Below, one piece after another: positions 52,759-61,703 of a stretch of 64,000 bases of DNA. Origin of the DNA: Bacteroidota bacterium (lineage in GTDB: Bacteria; Bacteroidota; Bacteroidia; B-17B0; Aurantibacillaceae); NCBI GenBank assembly GCA_021323535.1, contig JAJONO010000005.1:53330-117329 (forward strand), given 5' to 3'. Made by a program: the position numbers and the translations under genes. The first letter of the stretch is position 1. Each line of letters opens with the position of its first letter. The notes beneath the pieces are model-generated. The model saw nothing but the letters and a program-made list of their open reading frames with translations. It was not told where the DNA came from and ran no database searches.

Positions 52759-53229
52759 TTGGCCGAGTTCCTGAAAATACTGACCGTTATCTTGTTTTGC
52801 TCCCTGTTCTTTAGTAAACTGGGAATGCCCGCAGCGGTCATTCTATTTAAATTCAATTTTATCAAGGTTTTTATTGTAAGCTGTGTTGGTGGCATTGGCG
52901 GAACCATTTTTTACGTTTACCTGAGCGCCGCCATTTTAAAATGGTGGGATAATTACAAAGAGAAAAAACAGATCTTTAACAAGAAAAAAATATTTACGAA
53001 AGGAAATCGCCGGATCATTAAAATTAAAAACCGTTTTGGCCTTACAGGCATTGCCATTCTTACCCCTGTTTTGTTATCTATTCCCTTAGGTGCTTTTGTT
53101 GCAGAACGTTTCTACAAGGACAAACGTAAAGTAATTACACAGATCAGCATCTGGGTTATTATCTGGAGCATTGTGTTCTATTGCATTTATTATTTTTTCT
53201 ACGACAATCTTAAGGGATGGTTCATCTAG
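52759..53229 (+). CDS. Small multi-pass membrane protein
   Basis: The protein has about 156 residues and three to four hydrophobic segments: near 1-25, 32-60, 95-120 and 125-148. A basic cytoplasmic loop (DNYKEKKQIFNKKKIF, then KNRFGLTGIAIL) lies between the second and third. The pattern of the second half (FGLTGIAILTPVLLSIPLGAFVAERF) resembles small multidrug-export/SNARE-associated-like membrane proteins, but I cannot assign it. No ATG lies before the first helix. I place the start at the TTG at 52759 because the TTG at 52750 is inside the -7 box. The gene is divergent from the dehydrogenase. Confidence 0.7.
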   Translation: MAEFLKILTVILFCSLFFSKLGMPAAVILFKFNFIKVFIVSCVGGIGGTIFYVYLSAAILKWWDNYKEKKQIFNKKKIFTKGNRRIIKIKNRFGLTGIAILTPVLLSIPLGAFVAERFYKDKRKVITQISIWVIIWSIVFYCIYYFFYDNLKGWFI

Positions 53230-53232
53230 TTG

Positions 53233-53250
53233 TCCCGGTAGCTATCGGGA
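53233..53250. repeat. TCCCGGTA-TATCGGGA palindrome (copy 1)
   Basis: An 18-bp palindrome with one wobble pair lies three bases after the stop of the small membrane protein gene. A nearly identical copy is at 61704-61721. It could be a REP-like element or a weak hairpin. Confidence 0.7.
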
Positions 53251-53301
53251 GAATGTTAAACGATAGAACGATTAATCATAATCAATAACTTAATATCCGA
53301 C

Positions 53302-53985
53302 ATGTACCAAAACGTAAAACATATATTCTTCGATCTTGACGATACTCTGTGGGATTTTGAAAGAAACTCTTCTAACGTACTGCAGGGTTTGTTCTCTGAG
53401 TATAATCTGTCCGCAAAACTGAACACTGATTTTGAAACTTTTCACACGACCTACAAAAAAATAAACAATGAATTGTGGAGCCTTTATTACAAAAAAGAAA
53501 TAGATAAACAGTACCTGCGCAATAACCGCTTCAATATTGCCTTCAACGAATTTTCTTATTCCAACTACAAGGAAAATCTGGAAGTCACCGAACATTACCT
53601 TGCCCGTTCCCCTTATGGAAAACATCTGAAAGAAGGCTGCATGGAAACTCTCGATTACCTTAAGGAGAAATATCAGCTTCATATTATTACCAACGGATTT
53701 AAAGAAGTTCAGAATATTAAGATCGACGCCTGCGGACTAAGAAATTATTTTTCCTGCATTGTCATAAGTGAAGAACACAAGCTCACAAAACCTGACGTGG
53801 AAATTTTCCGTCTCGCCGAAACACTCGCCAACTGCACCAAAGAAGAATGTGTGATGATTGGCGATAATTTTGAAAGCGATATTATGGGTGCAACTGGAGC
53901 AGGATGGAAATCCATTTATTTTGGTAAAGAAAGTCAGGAAATAAAATCCATTTCGAGACTTACGGATCTCATAGATTTATTTTAG
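53302..53985 (+). CDS. YjjG family noncanonical pyrimidine nucleotidase
   Basis: This 227-residue HAD hydrolase of subfamily IA has the nucleophile motif FFDLDDTLWDF, the motif II Thr in LHIITNGFKE, the Lys of HKLTKPDVEIF and the motif IV acidic pair in MIGDNFESDIMGATGAG. The Leu-Trp-Asp-Phe after motif I and the helical cap match the YjjG family, which dephosphorylates noncanonical pyrimidine nucleotides to keep them out of DNA. It overlaps the convergent membrane-protein gene by four bases at its 3' end. Confidence 0.92.
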   Translation: MYQNVKHIFFDLDDTLWDFERNSSNVLQGLFSEYNLSAKLNTDFETFHTTYKKINNELWSLYYKKEIDKQYLRNNRFNIAFNEFSYSNYKENLEVTEHYLARSPYGKHLKEGCMETLDYLKEKYQLHIITNGFKEVQNIKIDACGLRNYFSCIVISEEHKLTKPDVEIFRLAETLANCTKEECVMIGDNFESDIMGATGAGWKSIYFGKESQEIKSISRLTDLIDLF

Positions 53986-54509
53986 CTTTTATTCCGGCGG
54001 CGGCTTCTTTCTTTTTTACGTTTTTCCATTGCTTCAACATTAATAATTCCCTGGTAACGGCAATAGCTGAAGAACCAGGCCATGATTTCTTCGCAGTTTT
54101 TGTAGTTATAATCATCAACCTCCAGTTCACTGCCATCCTTAAATATAATTAAACAGTTCCTGTTACCAATAGTAGCCTTAGTTGTACGTTGGTTCCAACT
54201 TATTTTGCGCGGCGATCCGCCCCAGGTCATCCCGGTAATCTCCGATGCGTCAAAAACTATTTTTCTGAATCCGAATTTTTCCTGCACCTCAATTGTATTT
54301 CCATCAATGATTATTTTTCTCTTTGTTGAAGTAATATAGAGTACTATTGGTGAGCAAAGCAATAATGATATCGAAAAGACCTTCCCGAATTTATCGAAAT
54401 GAAAACCTGCTCCCTTATTGGTATAATAAGGCAGGCTACAAAGGCAGATTAAAACAATCGCGCAAACAGAATTAAAAACTGAAGGATGACGGGCCTGGGA
54501 AACGATCAC
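53982..54509 (-). CDS. Hypothetical two-helix membrane protein with PH-like domain
   Basis: The 175-residue protein has two transmembrane helices (about 11-28 and 42-60). A beta-rich soluble domain follows (about 62-150: KRKIIIDGNTIEVQEKFGFRK, NCLIIFKDGSELEVDDY), resembling bacterial PH-like domains, and a very basic C-terminal tail (EKRKKERSRRRNKS). The start is GTG at 54509, seven bases after the stop of the large T9SS cargo gene on the same strand, so it is probably translated from that transcript. I recognise no function. Its last four bases overlap yjjG. Confidence 0.7.
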   Translation of the reverse strand: MIVSQARHPSVFNSVCAIVLICLCSLPYYTNKGAGFHFDKFGKVFSISLLLCSPIVLYITSTKRKIIIDGNTIEVQEKFGFRKIVFDASEITGMTWGGSPRKISWNQRTTKATIGNRNCLIIFKDGSELEVDDYNYKNCEEIMAWFFSYCRYQGIINVEAMEKRKKERSRRRNKS

Positions 54510-54515
54510 ACGGGC

Positions 54516-57500
54516 TTACTTTTTTACAATGATTTTCTTTACCATTACAGTGTTTTCCGAATCGAAAATCTTCAATAAATAAATTCCTTCAGGAAAAGCG
54601 TCGAGTTTTAACTGACATGAATTTCCTTTCGCTATTTCAGAAATCAAAATCTGGCCAGTCGAACTCATGACTTCTACTCTGCGAATCTCCTTTGAGTTTT
54701 TTATAGTAAGAAGATTGTTCGTCGGGTTAGGAAAAATCATGAAATCATTTTCTTTTTGAATGCTTTTTACTCCCAATGGAAAACCAATATGGGTTGTAGA
54801 ATCAGATCCCGGAATCAGTGGCAAAATTATTCCGGAAGTTTCAGATTTAAACGCCGACTGAATTTCGAATCTGCAAATAGTATCGTAGGAAAGCAATGGA
54901 TGAACCTTAAAATGAAACACTGCAATTGCACCATTCCCACTTACATTTGAACTTAAAGTATGAGTTGTGGCACAATGCATTTTTCCATTACTGAAATAGC
55001 TTTTTGAAAAATTAAGATTATCACCTCCGGTATTTAAAAATGAAACCGGATAGGTCATGTAAACACTATCGGGCTGAATATACATTTGATCATAAGAAAT
55101 TGTAAAAGCTGTTCCATTAATAGAGTTGACCGGGCTTACAGCATCTCCCAGGTAAACAGAAGCTGTTCCCCACTGACCACTGTAAACAAAAGCCTGGTCG
55201 GGAACAATGTTTATTTGCCCGCCAGTATTTGCTGATGAATTAGTTTTAAACTGATGCGTATTATTATAGTTGAGCCAGATAGCAGTGGTATCGGAGGCAT
55301 TGATTAATCCACTTCCGTTACAATCTGAATGATTTACATTTTTTCCGTTGGTAATTGTTCCAACCCAGTTATTACATTCATATGTCTGCCAATTGTTACT
55401 GATAACGGTTCTCGCAGAACCACCCTGTCCATAATGTATACCGACCTCAAGTACATCAAGGTTATTTGCAATTCCATCGCTATTCGCGTCTCCCGGCCAA
55501 ACATCGGCGCAGTTCGGATTTACAATTAAATTTACCGTCTGTCCATCTATACAACCTAACGAACCTTGACCTTCAAAAACATAATTTGTTGTAACTGTTG
55601 GTTGCACATTTACAATAGAATTACAGACTACCGAATTCAAGGAGTAAGAAATCCCTCCACTCAGGGTAAATGTGGCACTTGTACCAATACAAACGCTGTT
55701 TGTTCCAACAATGCCAAGTGTTAGTTGCGGGGATGGAGTAACCATAATGGTTGCAGGAAATGAACACAATGTCGGCGCAATGTCATTCACTGAAAAAACA
55801 GTTACCGTTGTCGGTGTAACAACAATGGGGTTTAGAGTTGCTCCGTTACTCCATGAATAGGAAATTGCGCCGCTTGCTGTTAATGTAGCCGAAGCGTTTC
55901 CGCAAATAAGCGTATTTCCGGAAACAGTTATTGTATTTGAAGGGGTAACAACAAGAGTAAGAGTTTGAGTATCGTCACATCCCGTAAGATTTGATCCTGA
56001 AAAAACATAATTACTTGTTGTCGTAGGTTGAAGACTTACCAGGCTTGAACATGCGACTGAATTTAACGAGAACGAATTCGCTCCTGAAAGCGTAAATGTT
56101 TCTGATGTTCCAGAGCACATCGTAGGTGTTCCGGCAATATTCAATGTTGGTTGCGGCATTACCGAAACCGTTATACTTGCAGGAAAATTACACGGGTTCG
56201 ACACTCCTGATCCAACTGTATAAACAGTTGTTGTAGCAGGTGAAACGACAATTGAATTTGTTGTAGCGCCATTGCTCCAAAGATAAGAAGGCGCGCCACT
56301 GGCGATAAGAGTAGTTGCTCCTGATCCACAGATCGCAGTGCCCCCACTCACCGAAATTGTACTGGGAGCAGAACCCGCAACAATGGTAATTGTTTTATTA
56401 ATTGGTGTACAGGCTATAGCCGGATTCATAAGAAGTTGAACCTGCCCCACCTGATTGGTGACAAGAATATTGTTTGTCATGGATGGCACAGTCATCCCCG
56501 GAGGTAAGGAAATGGAAGAAGAACTCCAGCTATAAGGGCCCATTCCTGGCGGTGCTGTTATTGTTGCGCTGCCAGCACCACATGCGGAAACCGTTATATT
56601 TGAAGCTGATGCCGGAAATGAATTTCCGTTAGAGGTTATTTCCATTGGTCCACACTGTGTATCTATATATGCATAAGAAAAATGTCCACTGGCATCGCAA
56701 TCCGATGAAAGAAAATCAATCGTAATATTCTGTCCGATATAAGCTGATAAATCAAATGAATAAACCTGCCACTTGTTAAATATATAAGTACCGGTACCTG
56801 TAAATGACAAGCATGCGCCTCCACAATTATAAAATTGAATCGCAGTATTTGTAGCAGGACAAGCAGCAGATGGTGCTGTAAGAGAAAAATTCGGACAAGC
56901 AATGACTGTATTTGCCGAGGCATTAGTAAGTTTAACCTGCATGCTCCCTGCAGAACAACATGTATGCCCTGTTGAATATACCGAGATAAACGCAAATTGG
57001 AAGAGGGAACTGCTTGCGGTCACTAAATATGTTTTGGAAAGTTTGGTAATACTGTAATTATTGGGACTGCTTGTACCATTCGTATTGATCCGGATTACCT
57101 GATCACCCTTCATTTGAGAAAGCCATGGATTAACCGAATTTCCAGTATTGGAATTAGTTCCGAACACAGAATAAATCGGGTAACAGCCGCCGATAATCGG
57201 ATCAACAGTTCCTGTTGGTCCGCAATTAATCATCTGGCACTCGGCCGGCTGGTTGGTCATTAGTGGTAAATTGCAGGAACTGTAAGGAAGACCTACAAAT
57301 CCTTGTGTTACCGTCCAGCCCAAAACCTGAGTAGATGAAGTAATACTTCCGGCAGGTGATCCTTCAAAATCTTCATTGGTACATGCTGGAACAATCATCG
57401 CAGGGTTAACAGGAACATTTATCACTTTAGCCGCTTCAATTCCATATTTTGCATTAACGTAAGAACGTTTCTGTTGCCACATCTTTACTTTAAACTCTTC

Positions 57501-57668
57501 TCCCAGATATCCTTCCGAAAGAGCAGCGGCTTTTGCTGCTACCTCGTCAAATCCTGCAATGGAATCCGCTGCAAAAATGTAATTATGAATATTAAAACGG
57601 TTATAGTTTTGCGCGAAAGTTGTTAATGAAAAAACAGAAAGTGCAAGGACTAAGAAAACAGATCTCAT
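54516..57668 (-). CDS. Large T9SS cargo protein with Ig-like repeats and dockerin-like region
   Basis: The 1050-residue protein has a signal peptide (MRSVFLVLALSVFSLTTFAQ). The N-terminal part (about 90-350) has a MAM/jelly-roll-like character and conserved Cys. Repeated SprB/Ig-like modules follow (about 350-720) with the motif YSWSNGAT or YLWSNGAT preceding a VVTPTT/VVSPAT strand. A dockerin-like segment (about 721-810, WPGDANSDGIANNLDV and DCNGSGLINASDT), a cohesin-like beta domain (about 825-970) and a T9SS CTD (IFPNPTNNLLTI, PEGIYLLKI) complete it. It is probably a surface adhesin or structural protein; no catalytic motif is seen. Confidence 0.9.
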   Translation of the reverse strand: MRSVFLVLALSVFSLTTFAQNYNRFNIHNYIFAADSIAGFDEVAAKAAALSEGYLGEEFKVKMWQQKRSYVNAKYGIEAAKVINVPVNPAMIVPACTNEDFEGSPAGSITSSTQVLGWTVTQGFVGLPYSSCNLPLMTNQPAECQMINCGPTGTVDPIIGGCYPIYSVFGTNSNTGNSVNPWLSQMKGDQVIRINTNGTSSPNNYSITKLSKTYLVTASSSLFQFAFISVYSTGHTCCSAGSMQVKLTNASANTVIACPNFSLTAPSAACPATNTAIQFYNCGGACLSFTGTGTYIFNKWQVYSFDLSAYIGQNITIDFLSSDCDASGHFSYAYIDTQCGPMEITSNGNSFPASASNITVSACGAGSATITAPPGMGPYSWSSSSISLPPGMTVPSMTNNILVTNQVGQVQLLMNPAIACTPINKTITIVAGSAPSTISVSGGTAICGSGATTLIASGAPSYLWSNGATTNSIVVSPATTTVYTVGSGVSNPCNFPASITVSVMPQPTLNIAGTPTMCSGTSETFTLSGANSFSLNSVACSSLVSLQPTTTSNYVFSGSNLTGCDDTQTLTLVVTPSNTITVSGNTLICGNASATLTASGAISYSWSNGATLNPIVVTPTTVTVFSVNDIAPTLCSFPATIMVTPSPQLTLGIVGTNSVCIGTSATFTLSGGISYSLNSVVCNSIVNVQPTVTTNYVFEGQGSLGCIDGQTVNLIVNPNCADVWPGDANSDGIANNLDVLEVGIHYGQGGSARTVISNNWQTYECNNWVGTITNGKNVNHSDCNGSGLINASDTTAIWLNYNNTHQFKTNSSANTGGQINIVPDQAFVYSGQWGTASVYLGDAVSPVNSINGTAFTISYDQMYIQPDSVYMTYPVSFLNTGGDNLNFSKSYFSNGKMHCATTHTLSSNVSGNGAIAVFHFKVHPLLSYDTICRFEIQSAFKSETSGIILPLIPGSDSTTHIGFPLGVKSIQKENDFMIFPNPTNNLLTIKNSKEIRRVEVMSSTGQILISEIAKGNSCQLKLDAFPEGIYLLKIFDSENTVMVKKIIVKK

Positions 57669-57854
57669 TTGTTAGGGGTTTTAATTGTAAAAATATAAAA
57701 AAACAAGACGGCAGGCCATAAACCTTTTGCAATTCGACTGATACTTTCATTCCTCCCCCTAAAAACGGGAAAATCCTATAAATACCTATTTTAGGCTAAA
57801 CGGAAAGCATTTTTGTGATCTTATTTTGTTAAATTCACACTCACTTTATTTTCT

Positions 57855-60014
57855 ATGAAACGCATTATTTTTCTATTACTCGTTATCCCCGCGTTGTTGA
57901 GCGCGCAGCAAAAAATTACTCTTGAAGATATCTGGGTGAAATATTCTTTTTATCCGAAATCAGCTGAAGGCTTCAACGTTATGAATGATGGCCTTCATTA
58001 TGTTGATATTGAAAACGCGACAGTGCTCGCGCAATATGAACTTAAGTCAGGAAAAAAAATAAAAGAACTTGTGCTCGCAAAAGATCTGCAGTTCCAGGGC
58101 AAGCCACTCGATATTAATACCTACGCTTTTAGTCCTAACGAAGACAAACTTCTTCTCTTCGATGGAATGGAACACATTTACCGCCGTTCGGCAAAAGCGA
58201 ACTATTATATTTTTGATATTGCTACAAAAAAAGTATCGCTGCTCTCTGAAAAAGGGAAACAGATGTTCCCGCTCTTTTCTCCCGATGGAAAAAAAGTGGC
58301 ATTTGTGAGAGACAACGACATCTTTATTAAAAATCTTGAGAATGGAAACGAAACCGCGGTAACCCACGACGGAGAAAAAAATAAAATCAAAAACGGATGG
58401 GCAGACTGGGTTTACGAAGAAGAGTTTTCTAAAGCTGATTATATGGACTGGAGCAGCAACAGCCAATACCTTGCTTATGTGAAATTTGATGAAACACGCG
58501 TGAAAGAATTCACCATGGATATGTTTCACGGCGAGCTTTATCCTGATAAATACACCTACAAATATCCAAAAGCCGGCGAAGATAATTCTATCGTTAGCGT
58601 TCACATTTATGATGAAACAGGAAAGAAAACCGTTGCGGCTGATATCGGAACCAATAAGGATATTTACATTCCACGCATTCAGTTCACCAACAATCCTCTT
58701 GTTTTAAGTATTCAACGTTTAAACCGCCTGCAGAACAAACTCGAATTATTATTTACCGATGCTGTTGGCGGAAAAGGCGTTGTAGCTTTTACTGATGAAA
58801 GCAAAACGTATGTTGATGTTACCGATGACCTTACATTTGTTGCCAATAAAGGATTCATCATCTCCAGCGAAAAAGACGGATATAATCACCTTTACTATTA
58901 CGATATCAATGGAAAACTGATTAACCAGATCACATCAGGCAAGTGGGATGTGATGGAGTTTAAAGGATTTAACGAAGAAACCAATACACTCTATTATGTT
59001 TCTACAGAAAACGGTGCCATTAACCGCGATGTTTATAGCATCAAATTAAACGGTAAGGACAAAAAGCGCTTGTCGCCCAACAATGGTTTCAACGATTTTG
59101 ATTTTACCAATGGGTTTAAATATTACATTGCTAATTATAGTAACGCCAATACGCCCAATACTTACGAATTAAGAAGCATTGATGGCAAGCTTATTAAAAC
59201 TCTTGAAGACAATAAAGATCTGAAAGAAAAAATGAAAGGCTACACCTTATCACCCCGCCAGTTTTTTAAATTCAAGACTTCAGAGGGCGTTGAACTCAAT
59301 GGCTGGATGATGAAACCGCAGAATTTCGATTCAACAAAAAAATATCCTGTTTACATGTACGCTTATGGCGGACCAGGCAGTAACGAATGTAACAACACCT
59401 TTGACAGCTTCGAATATTTCTGGCACAGTTTGCTGAACCAGGAAGGTTATATGGTGGTGTGTGTCGACGGACGTGGAACTATGGGCCGCGGCCGCGAATT
59501 TAAACACAGCACTTACCTGCAATTAGGGAAGCTTGAAACCATGGACCAGATCGAAGCTGCGAAATATCTTGGAAATCTTCCTTACGTAGATAAAACACGC
59601 ATTGGCTTCCAGGGCTGGAGCTTTGGCGGATACATGGCGGGATTGATGATCACCAAAGGAGCCGAGTATATTAAAGCCGCTGTATCCGTGGCGCCGGTTA
59701 CCAACTGGAAATATTATGATAACATTTATACCGAGCGATTCATGCGCAAACCACAGGATAACAAAGATGGTTACGAGAATAATTCGCCGGTTAATTTTGT
59801 TAAACAGATCAAGGGAAAATATTTACTGATCCATGGCAGCGCCGATGATAACGTACATGTTCAAAACACCATGGAAATGGCCGATGCACTGGTAAGGAAC
59901 AATATTCCGTTCGATATGATGGTTTATCCTAACAAAAATCACGGAATTTCGGGAGGTTTTACCCGCTTTCATATTTACAATAAAATCTTCAAATTTGTGA
60001 AGGAAAATCTCTAG
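57855..60014 (+). CDS. Dipeptidyl peptidase IV, S9 family
   Basis: DPP IV removes X-Pro dipeptides from peptide N-termini. The 719-residue protein has a signal peptide (MKRIIFLLLVIPALLSAQ), an eight-bladed beta-propeller with the substrate-anchoring Glu pair in DWVYEEEFSKADYMDW, and a C-terminal alpha/beta hydrolase. The hydrolase carries nucleophile Ser589 in GWSFGGYMAG, Asp664 in HGSADDNVH and His696 in NKNHGI. All catalytic and specificity residues are intact. It should act in the periplasm or at the surface in peptide use. Its stop codon overlaps the GTG start of the sirtuin gene, so translation of the two is coupled. Confidence 0.95.
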   Translation: MKRIIFLLLVIPALLSAQQKITLEDIWVKYSFYPKSAEGFNVMNDGLHYVDIENATVLAQYELKSGKKIKELVLAKDLQFQGKPLDINTYAFSPNEDKLLLFDGMEHIYRRSAKANYYIFDIATKKVSLLSEKGKQMFPLFSPDGKKVAFVRDNDIFIKNLENGNETAVTHDGEKNKIKNGWADWVYEEEFSKADYMDWSSNSQYLAYVKFDETRVKEFTMDMFHGELYPDKYTYKYPKAGEDNSIVSVHIYDETGKKTVAADIGTNKDIYIPRIQFTNNPLVLSIQRLNRLQNKLELLFTDAVGGKGVVAFTDESKTYVDVTDDLTFVANKGFIISSEKDGYNHLYYYDINGKLINQITSGKWDVMEFKGFNEETNTLYYVSTENGAINRDVYSIKLNGKDKKRLSPNNGFNDFDFTNGFKYYIANYSNANTPNTYELRSIDGKLIKTLEDNKDLKEKMKGYTLSPRQFFKFKTSEGVELNGWMMKPQNFDSTKKYPVYMYAYGGPGSNECNNTFDSFEYFWHSLLNQEGYMVVCVDGRGTMGRGREFKHSTYLQLGKLETMDQIEAAKYLGNLPYVDKTRIGFQGWSFGGYMAGLMITKGAEYIKAAVSVAPVTNWKYYDNIYTERFMRKPQDNKDGYENNSPVNFVKQIKGKYLLIHGSADDNVHVQNTMEMADALVRNNIPFDMMVYPNKNHGISGGFTRFHIYNKIFKFVKENL

Positions 60015-60709
60015 TGGCCAAAAAACGTCTTGTCATATTTACCGGCGCCGGTGTAAGCGCTGAAAGCGGCTTGAAAACATTCAGGGACTCAGGTGGTCTC
60101 TGGGAACAATACCGTATTGAAGATGTTGCCACCTTTGACGCGTGGACCAGCAACACTTCACTTGTTCTTGATTTTTATAACCAGAGAAGAAAACAGGTTA
60201 TAGAAGCTAAACCAAATGCGGCTCATGAATTGATTGCCGAATTACAGAAAGATTTTGATGTTCATGTGATCACTCAGAACATCGATGATCTTCACGAACG
60301 CGCTGGAAGCAAAAAAGTACTGCACCTTCACGGTGAGATCATGAAAGCAAGAAGCACCGCCGATGATTCTCTTATTTACCCGATGAAAAAAGCCGATATA
60401 CGTTTAGGTGAACTATGCGAGAAAGGATCGCAGCTTCGTCCGCATATTGTGTGGTTCGGAGAAATGGTTCCTGAAATGGAAAAAGCATATCTCATTACAG
60501 AGCAGGCCGATTTATTTGTTGTAGTAGGAACATCTCTGAATGTATACCCGGCGGCAGGGCTTCTTAGTTATGTAAAACACACTACGCCCAAATGGTTGGT
60601 GGATCCGGGAGAGTTCAACCTTGATTATATCCGTAATCTTCGTCACATTAAGCAAACCGCTGTAAATGGTATTGATGAACTGAAGAAAGAGTTGCAGAAA
60701 AACCTGTAA
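60014..60709 (+). CDS. cobB: NAD-dependent deacylase (sirtuin), SIRT5-like
   Basis: The 231-residue sirtuin removes acyl groups from lysines using NAD. It shows FTGAGVSAESGLKTFRD, the TQNIDDLHERAG motif and catalytic His106 in LHLHGE, then GTSLNVYPAAGL. Tyr55 and Arg58 (FYNQRRK) form the YxxR signature that in SIRT5/CobB binds succinyl or malonyl lysine. Only one Cys (Cys135) is present, so the four-Cys zinc module is missing. In its place is an STADDSLIYPMK loop. Translation starts at a GTG that overlaps the stop of the DPP IV gene. It is the second gene of a four-gene unit. Confidence 0.92.
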   Translation: MAKKRLVIFTGAGVSAESGLKTFRDSGGLWEQYRIEDVATFDAWTSNTSLVLDFYNQRRKQVIEAKPNAAHELIAELQKDFDVHVITQNIDDLHERAGSKKVLHLHGEIMKARSTADDSLIYPMKKADIRLGELCEKGSQLRPHIVWFGEMVPEMEKAYLITEQADLFVVVGTSLNVYPAAGLLSYVKHTTPKWLVDPGEFNLDYIRNLRHIKQTAVNGIDELKKELQKNL

Positions 60710-60715
60710 TTGCTC

Positions 60716-61189
60716 ATGGCAATAGAAATTGAAAGAAAATTCTTAATCGATCATTCCAAATGGAAAGCCCTTCCTAAACCCCAAGGCAAACTCTACAGGC
60801 AAGGTTATATTTCAACAGACCCGAATAAAACGGTCCGCGTTCGTGTCGCAGGTAACCAGGCTTATCTTACAATAAAGGGAATTTCGGAAGGCGCTTCACG
60901 AAAAGAGTTTGAATATGAAATTCCATTAGCTGATGCGAAGGAGCTTCTGGATAACTTCACTGAATCAGAACTTTCAAAAACACGGTATAAGATTGAATTT
61001 TCGGGAAAGATGTGGGAAGTTGATGTCTTTCATGGAGAGAATAACGGTTTAATTCTTGCAGAAATTGAATTACAAAGCGAAACTGAAACATTCGATGTTC
61101 CGGATTGGATCACAGAAGATGTGACATCAGAAGACAAATATTTCAATTCCAACCTCAGCAAACATCCTTTTAAAAGCTGGGAGAAATAA
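60716..61189 (+). CDS. CYTH domain protein (inorganic triphosphatase-like)
   Basis: From the ATG at 60716 the protein has 157 residues and opens with the signature MAIEIERKFLI. Basic and acidic tunnel residues follow (YRQGYISTDP, VRVRVAG, AYLTIKG, KEFEYEIP, KTRYKIEF, ILAEIELQSE). CYTH enzymes hydrolyse inorganic triphosphate, thiamine triphosphate or act as adenylate cyclases; the short single-domain bacterial form is most often a triphosphatase. Six bases separate it from the sirtuin stop and its own stop abuts the next gene. A physical link between sirtuin and CYTH functions is not established. Confidence 0.92.
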   Translation: MAIEIERKFLIDHSKWKALPKPQGKLYRQGYISTDPNKTVRVRVAGNQAYLTIKGISEGASRKEFEYEIPLADAKELLDNFTESELSKTRYKIEFSGKMWEVDVFHGENNGLILAEIELQSETETFDVPDWITEDVTSEDKYFNSNLSKHPFKSWEK

Positions 61190-61669
61190 TTGGAACGATT
61201 CACAAATAATTTTGAAAAATATTCGGAAGAGGTGCTTCAGAAATTACATTCTGTTCCAGACCTGACTAACCATAGTATTTTAGTTTCATTTTCAGAAGTA
61301 CATTCATTATGGTTATGCGTTTATTGCATCTTCGTTTTCAGGAACAATTCTTCAGGTGAGTTACTCATTTTAAAAAGAACCTGGAACATGGCTGATCATA
61401 AATCCACTTATGGAATCTATTTTCCTGATCAGATTAAGTTTTCCAATGTGATGATGGAAGCTGATAAAGAAACATCTGAAGCACTTCTTGGGTTCTTAAA
61501 TAAAGAATTAGCAGCGCCCAATGAACATAATTACATTATCCTTGATGGTTCGGAGTACAGGATTAATGTTTACGGAGATAATTCAAAAGAATTTACCTGG
61601 AAACACAACGATGAACTAAATGATAAAACACGGAATTTTGTAAAATTTCTAGGAAAAATTGTTGGCTGA
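61190..61669 (+). CDS. Hypothetical protein, last gene of the DPP IV-sirtuin-CYTH unit
   Basis: The 159-residue protein starts at a TTG directly after the CYTH stop. It is a soluble mixed alpha/beta protein without signal peptide; a hydrophobic patch (SLWLCVYCIFVFRNN) looks like a core beta strand rather than a membrane helix. It has Lys/Asp/Glu-rich ends and no motif I recognise. Zero-spacing after the CYTH gene argues it is real and translated from the same mRNA. Its function may relate to the CYTH enzyme, but that is only inference from position. Confidence 0.68.
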   Translation: MERFTNNFEKYSEEVLQKLHSVPDLTNHSILVSFSEVHSLWLCVYCIFVFRNNSSGELLILKRTWNMADHKSTYGIYFPDQIKFSNVMMEADKETSEALLGFLNKELAAPNEHNYIILDGSEYRINVYGDNSKEFTWKHNDELNDKTRNFVKFLGKIVG

Positions 61670-61703
61670 TCATATAATGCCGCAAGGCTATCACCCTGAG
61701 CGA

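Noticed and set aside
58047..58604. 185-codon frame antisense to the DPP IV gene
   Set aside because: The sense strand encodes the DPP IV propeller including the Glu pair; the antisense product is an arbitrary Phe/Val-rich chain.
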